Below, in pieces: positions 9,501-15,812 of a stretch of 64,000 bases of DNA. The stretch is from VRUE01 sp963703235 (GTDB lineage: Bacteria; Actinomycetota; Thermoleophilia; Solirubrobacterales; 70-9). The notes beneath the pieces were generated by a model. That model was given only the letters and a program-made list of their open reading frames with translations, did no database searches and had not been told where the DNA came from. The position numbers and the translations under genes are program-made. How positions within the stretch are numbered: position 1 is the stretch's first letter; each line of letters begins with the position of its first letter. The stretch lies in assembly GCA_963703235.1 (NCBI GenBank), contig OY969802.1, positions 1,984,001 to 2,048,000 on the forward strand. The letters are read 5' to 3'.

Positions 9501-10411
9501 ACCGGCCGCTGGATCGCGTCATAGCCGAAGCGCCGAAGCGTGTTGCCGGCCGCGTCGTACTCGGCGATCACGCGGAGCGAGCCTTCCCCCGGGATGACTT
9601 CCCTCTGGGCGGAGAAGAGGTGGTCGGCCTCGTCTATTCCCAGCGCGGTCACTTCCGTGCCTTGCTCGAGCGGATAGGGAGACCCGTACTCGACCCCGCC
9701 TGAGTCGAACTTGCGTATGCCGGTTGCACTGTCGTCGACGGCCACGTAGATGTCTTCGTTGGAGTCGACCGCGAGGCCGACGAAGGGTCTTTCTCCTTGG
9801 AACAAAACGATTTCTTCCAGGCAAACGCCCGCTTCGTCGAACTTGTGAATGCGGTTGACGAAGCCTCCGGGGGCCGAGATGCTGTCCCCCACGTGGACGA
9901 TGCCTCCCGGCCCCACCGCGATCGGGTCGTTCGTGAGTCTGCCGTTGTCCGGGTTTATCTCGCATTCTCCTTCGCCTTCTTTGGCGAAGGCTTTGGCGAA
10001 TTCGCCCGTCGGTTTGAACTTCAACACCCGGAAGGAGCGGTCGACGACGTATACGTCGCCCTGGCTGGGGCCGCCGGAGTTGTCGACCGCGACCTGCAGC
10101 GGTCGATCGAGTTGGACGGCGCCGAAGGCCAGCTGGAAGTCGCCGTCTGCGTCGAAGACGACTATCCGGTCGTTGCCGCGGTCGGCCACATAGAGGCGCT
10201 CGCTTTCGCGGTCGACCGCCACCCCTTCGGGGCTCTGGCACTGGCCGGCCCCCGAGCCGGGCGGGCAGAAGCTGAGGTCGGCGGAGGCAGCAGCGGTGCC
10301 GAAAAGCGAGGGAAGGACGATAGCGAGCGTGACGACCCGACAGAGGCGCTTGATGATGTGAGCCGAGCTGGCGAGAGGCGTGGTCGCCGGCGGTTGGATG
10401 TGTTTGGTCAT
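6509..10411 (-). CDS. Giant secreted NHL/TolB-type beta-propeller protein, copy A (complete)
   Basis: This is a protein of about 1300 residues. The ATG at 10411 (MTKHIQPPATTPLASS) is chosen because it gives a signal peptide with a hydrophobic stretch (VVTLAIVLPSLFGTAAASA); in-frame codons further upstream add only unlikely sequence. The rough order is NHL repeats (about residues 45-330), fibronectin/Ig-like segments (about 335-560), a TolB/WD40-like propeller (about 590-1200), and a basic tail rich in KR, KK and RK with two Cys. The ATGA overlap couples it to the next gene. The C-terminal tail may bind acidic wall polymers; that is inference. It is the first gene of the A-B-A' operon. Confidence 0.8.
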   Translation of the reverse strand: MTKHIQPPATTPLASSAHIIKRLCRVVTLAIVLPSLFGTAAASADLSFCPPGSGAGQCQSPEGVAVDRESERLYVADRGNDRIVVFDADGDFQLAFGAVQLDRPLQVAVDNSGGPSQGDVYVVDRSFRVLKFKPTGEFAKAFAKEGEGECEINPDNGRLTNDPIAVGPGGIVHVGDSISAPGGFVNRIHKFDEAGVCLEEIVLFQGERPFVGLAVDSNEDIYVAVDDSATGIRKFDSGGVEYGSPYPLEQGTEVTALGIDEADHLFSAQREVIPGEGSLRVIAEYDAAGNTLRRFGYDAIQRPVRGVAPLPSGNVCFSEDSVGIKCLAQPPPGPIVAPSTVKADPIGNAKATLNARINPEGKASSYRFQYVDEQSFENEGGFASPATKSTPIEEIPMAAGTEFRLQALSEQVGCPNPLGEAAEGKCLQPQTVYRFRAIATNADNPSGAGNGTVEGEFETKPPLEIAATYATEVGVDTATLNADVNPLGIPASGYFEYVEEATFDESGFAEATKVPSEGQLDFGTGESPLSRSATISLAPGTAYRYRLIAENPLIEPIAGEEHTLTTFEPLAPNPDGPCANDEFRTGAGAFLPDCRAYEMVSPLDKNNGDIVAPIEFFSELPAALNQSSLSGERLTYSSFQAFGNAQSAPYSSQYIAQRHSLGDPEEGWQTHAIVAPRGAPLLTPGKVTDTEFKAFSADLCHAWIRTTAEPLLAEGAVAGFPNLYRRHDEECGGPGFEALTTKAPTHELTAFPFPAQHYTSLELQGVSQDGAEAIFMVLESLQSTPPSDPQPAACTTELEVFDSCEPRLYLKSEGDTDLHNVCVLPSGTVSKDSCAAGTSVDQTGLHRDNWVEDAISADGSRVFWTSFKGSLPQLGKIYLRLNPTAPQSKVSGGECTEAAKACTIAVSEDAEALSGTAASRYWGAAEDGSVAIFASGGDLYRFDVESETTTPIASEVKGVVGVSDDASHVYFVSEEDLGDGGVEGEPNLYLHNAGTFSLVARLVAADLGEFSLAAPEPRKHIADVSPDGLHLAFASLGSPTGYDNADADNGKAAAEVYLYDANANEGAGRLICASCNPTGARPVGADTIFKEELEYWASAQLPVWQNTLHVARSLSDDGSRLFFASTDVLSPRDTNGAQDVYQWEAQGSGGCDAADPAFAPSSGGCLSLVSTGKSGNPSEFIDASPSGEDVFFTTLSSLASADYGLVDVYDARVGGGFPDEQPPPVECEGEACQSPPSPPQAPTPASSAYEGPGNALAPGPAKRGCAKGKRRVTRKGRARCVKAQQKTTKRNHKKNRKVKR

Positions 10412-10502
10412 GTTTGGCGTTAGTGTCGGTTGCTCGACGTCGCCTGACCTGCCTAAAGGCCTGCCCGGCGACGTCGAGTACCTCACCCTCACCCGCAGAG
10501 AG

Positions 10503-11300
10503 TCAGGGAGAGGGAGCGGTTACCGCCCACGATCCGGAGATGTAAGCGGCTCCTTCTGCTGGCGGGAAGAACGTTATGTAGGCCCCGTTGACGTTGGAAC
10601 CGAAGTTCAGCACAGGCTGTTTTACGATGCCGAACAGTTTCTCGGGGAGGCCACCGGTGTTGAGTCCTTGGTAGACACAGAGGTGACCGCTGGGTGCGGT
10701 TGGATTGAGGTCTTCTCCGGTACAGGTTGGGTCCCCAGCGGTTTCAATGTAATGAACCTGTGATTCTTCCAGCTCTTCCGCGAGGGGGATAGTGAATGAA
10801 ATAGGAGCCAGGACGAATGGTCCGTCAGATGCGGTTGCATTGATGGCCCAGGTCCCCGTCTCGGTTTTGCCAGGGGGCAGGGTGCCACCCGCAGTCCAAG
10901 GTTCGCCTTCTTCGCCGTTGCAGACTTTGCCGGTACCGCTGGCGGAGGTAAATTTGGTTCCTCCGGCAGGGCATTCTTCGGGCGAGGCCGAGGAGCTGGT
11001 CACGTTGACGCCGTCTTTGCCGGGCGCCCCGTTGGTTCCGTCTTTGCCGTTGGCGCCGGCGGCGCCCTGCGGGCCAGCTGGGCCTGCCGGTCCCGCTGGG
11101 CCTGCCGGTCCGGGTTTGCCGGGTTTGCCGCGTTTGCCGCGGGGGCCAGGTGGGCCCTGTTTGACGGCCGAGGCGGTTGCCTTGGAGTCATTAGAGCCCG
11201 AGTCGTTGGCGGCGTAGGCGCCGCCGAGCATCGCGAAGACGAGGGCGATCACCGAGATCACGCCCGGGATGCCGAAGCGGTTGCGTAGTGGCGAGAGCAT
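10503..11300 (-). CDS. Short collagen-like secreted protein
   Basis: This 265-residue protein starts at an ATG preceded by a good ribosome site (AAGGAGAAGAG). Residues 1-31 are a signal peptide or signal anchor (VISVIALVFAMLGGAYAA). Residues about 47-100 are a Gly-X-Y collagen-like stretch (GPPGPRGKRGKPGKPGPAGP, then GPAGPAGPQGAAGANGKDG). The C-terminal 160 residues form a Cys-containing globular domain with no recognised family. Short collagen-like secreted proteins are common in Thermoleophilia. A surface or matrix role is likely, but the exact function is unknown. Confidence 0.8.
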   Translation of the reverse strand: MLSPLRNRFGIPGVISVIALVFAMLGGAYAANDSGSNDSKATASAVKQGPPGPRGKRGKPGKPGPAGPAGPAGPAGPQGAAGANGKDGTNGAPGKDGVNVTSSSASPEECPAGGTKFTSASGTGKVCNGEEGEPWTAGGTLPPGKTETGTWAINATASDGPFVLAPISFTIPLAEELEESQVHYIETAGDPTCTGEDLNPTAPSGHLCVYQGLNTGGLPEKLFGIVKQPVLNFGSNVNGAYITFFPPAEGAAYISGSWAVTAPSP

Positions 11301-11548
11301 CGAATCTCTTCTCCTTGTCCCGTGAGCCCCTCTGCCGGCCGCTTCCCTTGCGACCTCTCTGAAGCTCGGTTATGTCGTCCCTGTTACGTCGTGTTCCCTG
11401 TACTCACCGGACGGTTGAAGCTAGTTCCCAGAAGGTGATAGCCGTACCGCAGGCACCGCCCAGCTAAGCACTCCGTTACGGAGTTGTCAAGGAAGAGTTC
11501 CTAAGAGAAAAGGAAAGTTCCTAGAACTTATGGGGAACTGCCGTGGGC
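11301..11548. other. Intergenic region with repeated AGTTCC motifs
   Basis: Between the divergent collagen-like gene and toxin-antitoxin operon lie AGTTCCTA at 11496-11503 and 11516-11523 (20 bases apart, two helical turns) and a perfect interrupted palindrome AAGTTC-CTA-GAACTT at 11515-11529. These are operator candidates. No gene is seen here. Confidence 0.4.
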
Positions 11549-11576
11549 TTGACCTCGGGCTCTACATGACTATAAT
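11549..11576 (+). promoter_or_regulatory. Sigma-70-type promoter of the toxin-antitoxin operon
   Basis: TTGACC (11549-11554), a 16-base spacer and a perfect TATAAT (11571-11576). The next start codon is the ATG at 11584, only 7 bases after the -10, so transcription probably begins at or next to the A of the ATG (leaderless mRNA). Confidence 0.75.
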
Positions 11577-11583
11577 TCTGGTC

Positions 11584-11862
11584 ATGGAAGTCCTCCCCCT
11601 CTCCCATGTCAAGGCGCACCTTTCCGAGATCACCGACCGAGTGGAGGGTCAGCACGACCGGGTCGTGGTGACGCGCAAGGGCAGGCCGGCGGCGGTGCTG
11701 GTAAGCCCCGACGATCTGGCGAGCCTGGAAGAGACGCTGGAGCTGCTTTCGGATCCGGAGGCAATGCAGAAAGTCCACGAAGGCGAAGGCGCGGTTGCCG
11801 CTGGCGACACCGTCACGCTCGCCGAGCTTCAAGCCAATCTGAAACGCCGCGACGACGCGTGA
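11584..11862 (+). CDS. Type II antitoxin, Phd/YefM family
   Basis: This 92-residue protein has the N-terminal MEVLPLSHVKAHLSEITDRV segment and the RVVVTRKGRPAAVLVSPDDL core typical of Phd/YefM antitoxins, which bind DNA through the N-terminus and neutralise a RelE/ParE-type toxin through an acidic C-terminal helix. The start at 11584 is preferred over an in-frame ATG at 11530 because a near-consensus promoter lies at 11549-11576 and the family begins at this point. The stop overlaps the toxin start (GTGA), so the two are coupled. Autoregulation of the promoter is expected from the family. Confidence 0.85.
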   Translation: MEVLPLSHVKAHLSEITDRVEGQHDRVVVTRKGRPAAVLVSPDDLASLEETLELLSDPEAMQKVHEGEGAVAAGDTVTLAELQANLKRRDDA

Positions 11863-12131
11863 GCGATCCCTCCTGGGAGGTGGTCATCGCGGGCCCGGCC
11901 GCTCGCGACATCGAAGGGCTGCCGGAGAAGTACGCGACAGCGGTCGTGGCGATCCTGCCGGACGTCGGCGCGAACCCGAAGCGAATCGGCAAGCCGCTGC
12001 GCTTCGAGCTGGCAGGTCGCTGGTCCGCCCGCAGGGGCCCGTACCGCGTCATCTACTCGATCGACGAGAGCACTCACACCGTGACGGTGCTCGCGGTGGC
12101 CCATCGCGCCGACGTCTACAGACCGCGCTGA
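11859..12131 (+). CDS. Type II toxin, RelE/ParE family
   Basis: This 90-residue protein has the RelE/ParE fold signature: AARDIEGLPEKY early, then GKPLRFELAGRWSARRGPYRVIYSI and a terminal VLAVAHRADVYR. RelE-type members cut mRNA in the ribosomal A site and ParE-type members poison gyrase; sequence reading cannot decide between them, but the RRGPYRVIY and HRADVYR pattern favours the RelE mRNase type. The start is GTG, overlapping the antitoxin stop. Confidence 0.85.
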   Translation: MSDPSWEVVIAGPAARDIEGLPEKYATAVVAILPDVGANPKRIGKPLRFELAGRWSARRGPYRVIYSIDESTHTVTVLAVAHRADVYRPR

Positions 12132-12154
12132 TCCAAGACGAGGCAGGAGGCCGG

Positions 12155-12667
12155 TCAGGTGTCCAAGCCCGGGATCGGGTCGATCGGCAGCTCGCCGTTG
12201 GCCCGCTCCAGCTTTTCGAGGTCGACGCGGTCCTGGCCGCGGCCGGCGAGGCGCTTGAAGCCGACGAGACTGCGAAGGGAAGCGACGCGAAACGGGTGGC
12301 CGCGCCAGGAGCCGTCGATCGCGTCGGCGGCCACCGTCTCGTAGTCGAGCGGCTGTAGGCCGCCCCTCATGATGTCGATCGCGCCATGGCGACTGTCGAC
12401 CCGTAAGTGGTGGGCGCCAGCGACGTCGTCGGCGGTAAAGACCTTGCCATCGCTGGAGCGGGTGGCGTCGATCCGCTCGAGGAAACGGAGGATCGCCCGG
12501 TCCGCCTCAGGGCCGTCGGGCACGAGCAGGTCGGAGTCCTTGGTGGCGCGGAAGTAACCGTGGGCGATAACGGCGAAGCCGCCGATAACCACATGAGGTA
12601 GGTCTGCCGCGTTGGCGTCGGCAACGACGCCGGCGAGGTCAGGCCCGCGGATCTCGCTGGGGGCCAC
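12155..12667 (-). CDS. Nucleotidyltransferase-fold protein (DUF6036/AbiEii-like)
   Basis: This protein of about 170 residues carries the polymerase-beta-type motif VVIGGFAVIAHGYFRATKDS followed by DLLV, that is G-G-x-A then H-G, R-x-T and D-x-D. This is the pattern of antitoxin/toxin-type minimal nucleotidyltransferases. A later acidic residue (HGAIDIM) could complete the metal site. The GTG at 12667 is chosen because it keeps the family core and overlaps the small upstream gene by 29 bases. Together they look like a two-gene toxin-antitoxin or defence module; that is inference from context. Confidence 0.65.
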   Translation of the reverse strand: MAPSEIRGPDLAGVVADANAADLPHVVIGGFAVIAHGYFRATKDSDLLVPDGPEADRAILRFLERIDATRSSDGKVFTADDVAGAHHLRVDSRHGAIDIMRGGLQPLDYETVAADAIDGSWRGHPFRVASLRSLVGFKRLAGRGQDRVDLEKLERANGELPIDPIPGLDT

Positions 12668-12857
12668 GGTCGCGAGCGTGGACGGCGTTGTAGAAGTCGA
12701 AGGCCTGGTCGCAAAGCTTCTGGCCGAACTCCAGCCGCTCGGGTATCGAGAGGGAGGCTGCAAATTCGGCTTCCTGGCGATCCTCCTCCGCGTTGATCCG
12801 CGCCCACTCGGCCTCGTTGCCCGGGGCGAAGAGAGGCTTGTCTGAAGAGCTAGCCAT
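12639..12857 (-). CDS. Small hypothetical protein paired with the nucleotidyltransferase
   Basis: This 72-residue protein starts at the ATG at 12857 (MASSSDKPLFAPGNEAEWAR). It is charged and helix-rich, with the phrase SIPERLEFGQKLCDQAFDFY. The upstream sequence has TACCAT 7 bases before the ATG, the same leaderless arrangement seen at other genes here. The 3' end overlaps the nucleotidyltransferase gene, implying co-translation. No family is recognised; by position it is a candidate antitoxin or partner. Confidence 0.6.
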   Translation of the reverse strand: MASSSDKPLFAPGNEAEWARINAEEDRQEAEFAASLSIPERLEFGQKLCDQAFDFYNAVHARDRGPQRDPRA

Positions 12858-12928
12858 CAAATAAATGGTACGCCGGGTGCCGGTGGCGAAGTGTGAGATA
12901 GGCGCGTTCAGCGACGATCTTCTCCCGG

Positions 12929-13579
12929 TTACGCTCCGGCAAGGCGAGCGGCCTCGTCGGCGCCGAGGTAGGGCGAGAGGACGAACTCGGCGCACTCGGG
13001 GAGGAGGTCCTCGAGCCGTTCGGCTTCGCCGGCGGCGACCTTGCGGTGGGTGAGTGAGACGAGCGAGCCGAGGACCGAGTCCTCGGTGGACTCCGGGAGG
13101 GGGCGGTCGCTTTGGCGCTCGCCTCTCCCCTTCTCCAGCAACGGCTTCAGCTCGGCGACCGACTCGTTGAAGCGGGCCGCGACCACCGGGCCGGCGGCGC
13201 GCGACTCGACCAGGAGGAGACGAGCCAGGTCGGGCTCGGCGGCGAAGAAGGCGAGCACGGCGCGGGTGGCGGCGATCGCCTGCTGCGGCCAGTCCGGAGC
13301 CGCGGCGATCACCTCGGCGACCAGCTCCCGCAGGTGGGCGACGACGACCTCGAAGGCGGCGAGGAAGCACTCCTCCTTGCTCTCGAAGTTCTCGTAGAAG
13401 ACGCGGCGGGAGACCTTTGCCTCGCGGGTGATGTCGGCAAGGGTGACGGCGGCGTAGCCCTTGGCGGCGACGGCGGCGGCGAGACCGGCGATCAGCCGCT
13501 CGCGCTGGTGGTGGGAGACCTGCTCGCGGCTGTAGCCGTGGCGGCCGGCGGGGAGGGGGCCTAGCTCTTCGGTGGGCAC
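12929..13579 (-). CDS. TetR-family transcriptional regulator
   Basis: This 216-residue protein starts at GTG 13579. The N-terminal helix-turn-helix reads KGYAAVTLADITREAKVSRR followed by VFYENFESKEECF, the canonical TetR DNA-binding domain. The preceding GRHGYSREQVSHHQRERLIA resembles the N-termini of several other TetRs in this window. The C-terminal end has the shared LLPECAEFVLSPYLG motif. It lies 17 bases downstream of another TetR gene on the same strand and is probably co-transcribed. The ligand and targets are unknown. Confidence 0.9.
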   Translation of the reverse strand: MPTEELGPLPAGRHGYSREQVSHHQRERLIAGLAAAVAAKGYAAVTLADITREAKVSRRVFYENFESKEECFLAAFEVVVAHLRELVAEVIAAAPDWPQQAIAATRAVLAFFAAEPDLARLLLVESRAAGPVVAARFNESVAELKPLLEKGRGERQSDRPLPESTEDSVLGSLVSLTHRKVAAGEAERLEDLLPECAEFVLSPYLGADEAARLAGA

Positions 13580-13596
13580 GATCTAGACGGCGGCGG

Positions 13597-14277
13597 TCAA
13601 GCCGAGATCGCCTCGGCGAGCTCGCCGGCCTCCTTCGCCGCTTCGTCCTCGCCGACGTAGGGGCGCAGCAGGAACTCCAGGGTCTCGGGCAGGAGGGCGC
13701 GGAGCTTGGCGGCTTCGCCGCCGATCAAGCGCTGGCTCAGCACCCAGACGACGCCGCCGGCCAGGGTCTCCTCGAGGTTCTCGGGCAGCTGCGCCTGGCG
13801 CGGGTTGAGCTCGCGGCCCGGCCTCAACAGGGCCGCCATCCGTTTCAGCGCGGCCTCGTGGCGGGCGGCGGCCTCGGCGCCGGCGGTGAGCGCCTCGACC
13901 AAGCAGGCGCGGGCGACGTTGGGGTGCGCGGCGACGTCTTCGAAGAGCACGCCGAGCGCCGCGCCGACCCGGTCCGGCCAGGGCCCTTCTTCGCGCTTGT
14001 AGGCCGCTTCCATCCGGCCGGTCGTGCGCTCGGTTGCCGCGTCGAGCAGGGCGAGGAAAGCCTCGTCGCGGTCGGCGAAGTGCTTGTAGAAGGTCGCGTA
14101 GCCGACTTTCGCCTGGCGCACGATCATCTCCAGCGTGGTGGCCTGGTAGCCGTGCTCGGCGAGCAGGTCGGCGGTCGCCTCGAGGATGCGGCGGCGCTGG
14201 TCGGCAGCGGCCGCGCCGCGGCTGACCGGCTCGGGGCCGGGAGGCTGGCGGGACTCCTTGCCAGGCAGGGCACGCAC
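13597..14277 (-). CDS. TetR-family transcriptional regulator
   Basis: About 226 residues. The GTG at 14277 is preferred because TATCCT lies 6 bases upstream; the longer frame (to 14346) would run through the promoter region. The HTH reads HGYQATTLEMIVRQAKVGYA followed by TFYKHFADRDEAF. The C-terminal LLPETLEFLLRPYVG motif is shared with its neighbours. It is divergent from the TetR at 14364, with two direct AGTTCCCA repeats between them that could be a shared operator. Confidence 0.9.
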   Translation of the reverse strand: MRALPGKESRQPPGPEPVSRGAAAADQRRRILEATADLLAEHGYQATTLEMIVRQAKVGYATFYKHFADRDEAFLALLDAATERTTGRMEAAYKREEGPWPDRVGAALGVLFEDVAAHPNVARACLVEALTAGAEAAARHEAALKRMAALLRPGRELNPRQAQLPENLEETLAGGVVWVLSQRLIGGEAAKLRALLPETLEFLLRPYVGEDEAAKEAGELAEAISA

Positions 14278-14294
14278 AGGGTCAGGATAGCGCC

Positions 14295-14341
14295 AGTTCC
14301 CATTGGTACGAAACAGGTATGTGAAGTGAAGAAAGTTCCCA
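14295..14341. promoter_or_regulatory. Direct AGTTCCCA repeats between divergent TetR genes
   Basis: AGTTCCCA occurs at 14295-14302 and 14334-14341, 39 bases start to start. The repeats flank the divergent start regions. TATCCT (complement of 14284-14289) and TATGGT (14351-14356) are the likely -10 elements, each 6-7 bases from its start codon. The repeats are operator candidates for one of the TetR proteins. Confidence 0.45.
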
Positions 14342-14363
14342 AACATAAGCTATGGTGTCCTGA

Positions 14364-15035
14364 ATGGAGGTTCCGGGACCACTGCGCGCCGTCCGCTCGT
14401 GGGAGGAGACGATTCCCGACCTCGATTCCGACGCCGCCGTGCGCGAGGCGATGCTGCTGACGGTCGGCGAGCGAGGCTACGCCAACACCACCGTGCGGGA
14501 GGTCGCCGACCGGGCCCGCATCGCCCAGAACCGCTTCCACCGCCGCTTCGGCGGCAAGGAGGCCTGCTTCGCGCGCGCCTACGAGGAGGCCGCCGAGCAG
14601 CTCGCCGGCGAGCTGCTCGAGGCCTGCCGGGGCGCGGAGAGCTGGCGCAACGGCTTCGAGGCCGCGCTGGCGAGGCTGCTGCGCTTCGTCGCCGAGCAGC
14701 CGGTGACGGCGAAGGCGCTGCTGCTGGAGGTGCGGGCGGCACGCGGCGAGGCATGGGTCAAGCACCAGCAGCTGACCGAACGTCTCACCGCCGCCCTCGA
14801 CGGGGCCCGCGACGAGCCGGGCGCCAGGGCCGCGGCGACGGCAATGACGACGGGCTTCGTGGCGGGGGCGATCGAGGAATCGGTCTGCATCGAGCTCGCC
14901 GCCGGCCGCGCCGCCACGGTCGAGCGCCTGCTTCCCGACCTGACCCGGCTCGCCTTCCTGCAGCTGTTCGGCGAGGACGAAACCGTGGAGAGCCTCAGCC
15001 CGAAGAACGGGCGAGGAACGGGTTCACACAGCTGA
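14364..15035 (+). CDS. TetR-family regulator with a 3' end altered by toxin-antitoxin insertion
   Basis: This 223-residue protein has the HTH GERGYANTTVREVADRARIA followed by QNRFHRRFGGKEACF. The C-terminal motif LLPDLTRLAFLQLFGEDE matches the family, but the last residues (about 14995-15035) are read from the antisense strand of vapC. A second copy of the segment coding for VERLLPDLTRLAFLQLFGE lies beyond the vapBC pair at 15717-15772, so the original 3' end was displaced (see the remnant at 15697-15812). TATGGT sits 7 bases before the ATG, suggesting a leaderless transcript. Confidence 0.85.
   Translation: MEVPGPLRAVRSWEETIPDLDSDAAVREAMLLTVGERGYANTTVREVADRARIAQNRFHRRFGGKEACFARAYEEAAEQLAGELLEACRGAESWRNGFEAALARLLRFVAEQPVTAKALLLEVRAARGEAWVKHQQLTERLTAALDGARDEPGARAAATAMTTGFVAGAIEESVCIELAAGRAATVERLLPDLTRLAFLQLFGEDETVESLSPKNGRGTGSHS
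14919..14974. repeat. 56-bp direct repeat, left copy, flanking vapBC
   Basis: These 56 bases are identical to 15717-15772, and the 15 bases before them are also similar in both copies (12 of 15). The repeat codes for the TetR C-terminal motif, and the two copies bracket the vapBC cassette. Confidence 0.9.
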
Positions 15036-15420
15036 CCCCTGTCCGCTCGACGTCCGCGATATTCCGGGTCACCAGAGTCAAACCCAGCACTTTCGCGGTA
15101 GCGGCAAGCAAGCCGTCGACAACCGGAAGGGGATCCGGCACGCCCATACGCCCCCACTCCTCAGCGATCGACCAGTCGACTGGAAGAACACGACCGCCGT
15201 GCTGGTCGGCGACGCGGCCCAGCCAGCTCTCGAGAGCCGCAGCGGCTCTGGTGTCCTTACGCCGCACGCGCTCAACGCCTTGGCGAAGCTCGCCCAGCGT
15301 GAGGGCACTGAGATAGACCTCGGCATCGGCCACGTCGGCATACCAAGAGATGACGTTGGGGTCGGCGCGGTCACCCTTGCGCAGCTCGGAGATGACATTC
15401 GTATCGATCAGGTAGCTCAC
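14995..15420 (-). CDS. vapC: VapC/FitB-type PIN-domain ribonuclease toxin
   Basis: This 141-residue PIN-domain protein starts at GTG 15420, overlapping the antitoxin stop (GTGA). The conserved acidic residues are visible: IDTNVISELRKG near the start (Asp6), LGELRQG (Glu), PVVDGLLAATA (Asp) and TRNIADVERTGV (Asp). These coordinate the metal for RNA cleavage in PIN toxins. Its 3' end overlaps the 3' end of the TetR gene on the other strand by 41 bases. With its FitA-like partner it forms a standard toxin-antitoxin operon. Confidence 0.9.
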   Translation of the reverse strand: MSYLIDTNVISELRKGDRADPNVISWYADVADAEVYLSALTLGELRQGVERVRRKDTRAAAALESWLGRVADQHGGRVLPVDWSIAEEWGRMGVPDPLPVVDGLLAATAKVLGLTLVTRNIADVERTGVSCVNPFLARSSG

Positions 15421-15650
15421 AGCTCGACCGAGCGGCCGAGATCGCGCGGGCGCTCGAAGTCTCGATCCTCGCCAACATTGGGAATTTCGCGGAGAAGCTG
15501 CTTCAGAGAAGTCTGGGGCCCAGGGTGTTTCAACGCCCCACGAAGAATCTCTCGATGCTCCTCCTCAGCCGAGCGGCCATGCAGGGCAGCGCGCATCTTC
15601 AGCTCGCGGACGACCTCGGTCTCTATGTCACGTACGAGAAGCTGAGCCAC
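15417..15650 (-). CDS. vapB: FitA/VapB-type ribbon-helix-helix antitoxin
   Basis: This 77-residue protein begins MAQLLVRDIETEVVRELKMR with AALHGRSAEEEHREILRGAL after it, the FitA-like ribbon-helix-helix pattern. The start is GTG 15650, with TATCAT 6 bases upstream and a perfect palindrome over the promoter. It would bind that palindrome as an autorepressor and neutralise VapC. Confidence 0.85.
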   Translation of the reverse strand: MAQLLVRDIETEVVRELKMRAALHGRSAEEEHREILRGALKHPGPQTSLKQLLREIPNVGEDRDFERPRDLGRSVEL

Positions 15651-15657
15651 CTGGCCA

Positions 15658-15674
15658 TGATAGCACTGCTATCA
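15658..15674. promoter_or_regulatory. Palindromic operator of vapBC
   Basis: TGATAGCA-C-TGCTATCA is a perfect 17-base palindrome. It overlaps the likely -10 (TATCAT on the minus strand, complement of 15657-15662) directly upstream of vapB. FitAB/VapBC complexes are known to autoregulate through such sites. Confidence 0.75.
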
Positions 15675-15696
15675 CAGCGCTCCGCTCGGCGGGAGC

Positions 15697-15812
15697 CCGC
15701 TGGCCGCGTCGCCGCTGTCGAGCGCCTGCTTCCCGACCTGACCCGGCTCGCCTTCCTGCAGCTGTTCGGCGAAGAGGACTCGCCCGCCGCTGCCGAAGGC
15801 GGCAACGTCTAA
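15697..15812 (+). pseudogene. Displaced 3' remnant of the TetR gene
   Basis: Read in frame, this stretch codes for RVAAVERLLPDLTRLAFLQL followed by FGEEDSPAAAEGGNV and a stop. It is the natural end of a TetR protein and matches the C-terminus of the gene at 14364-15035. It has no start of its own. Its 15717-15772 portion repeats 14919-14974 exactly. Confidence 0.75.

Noticed and set aside
10980..11170. Short repeats resembling a minisatellite or CRISPR
   Set aside because: They are the coding repeats (Gly-X-Y triplets) of the collagen-like protein, without spacers.
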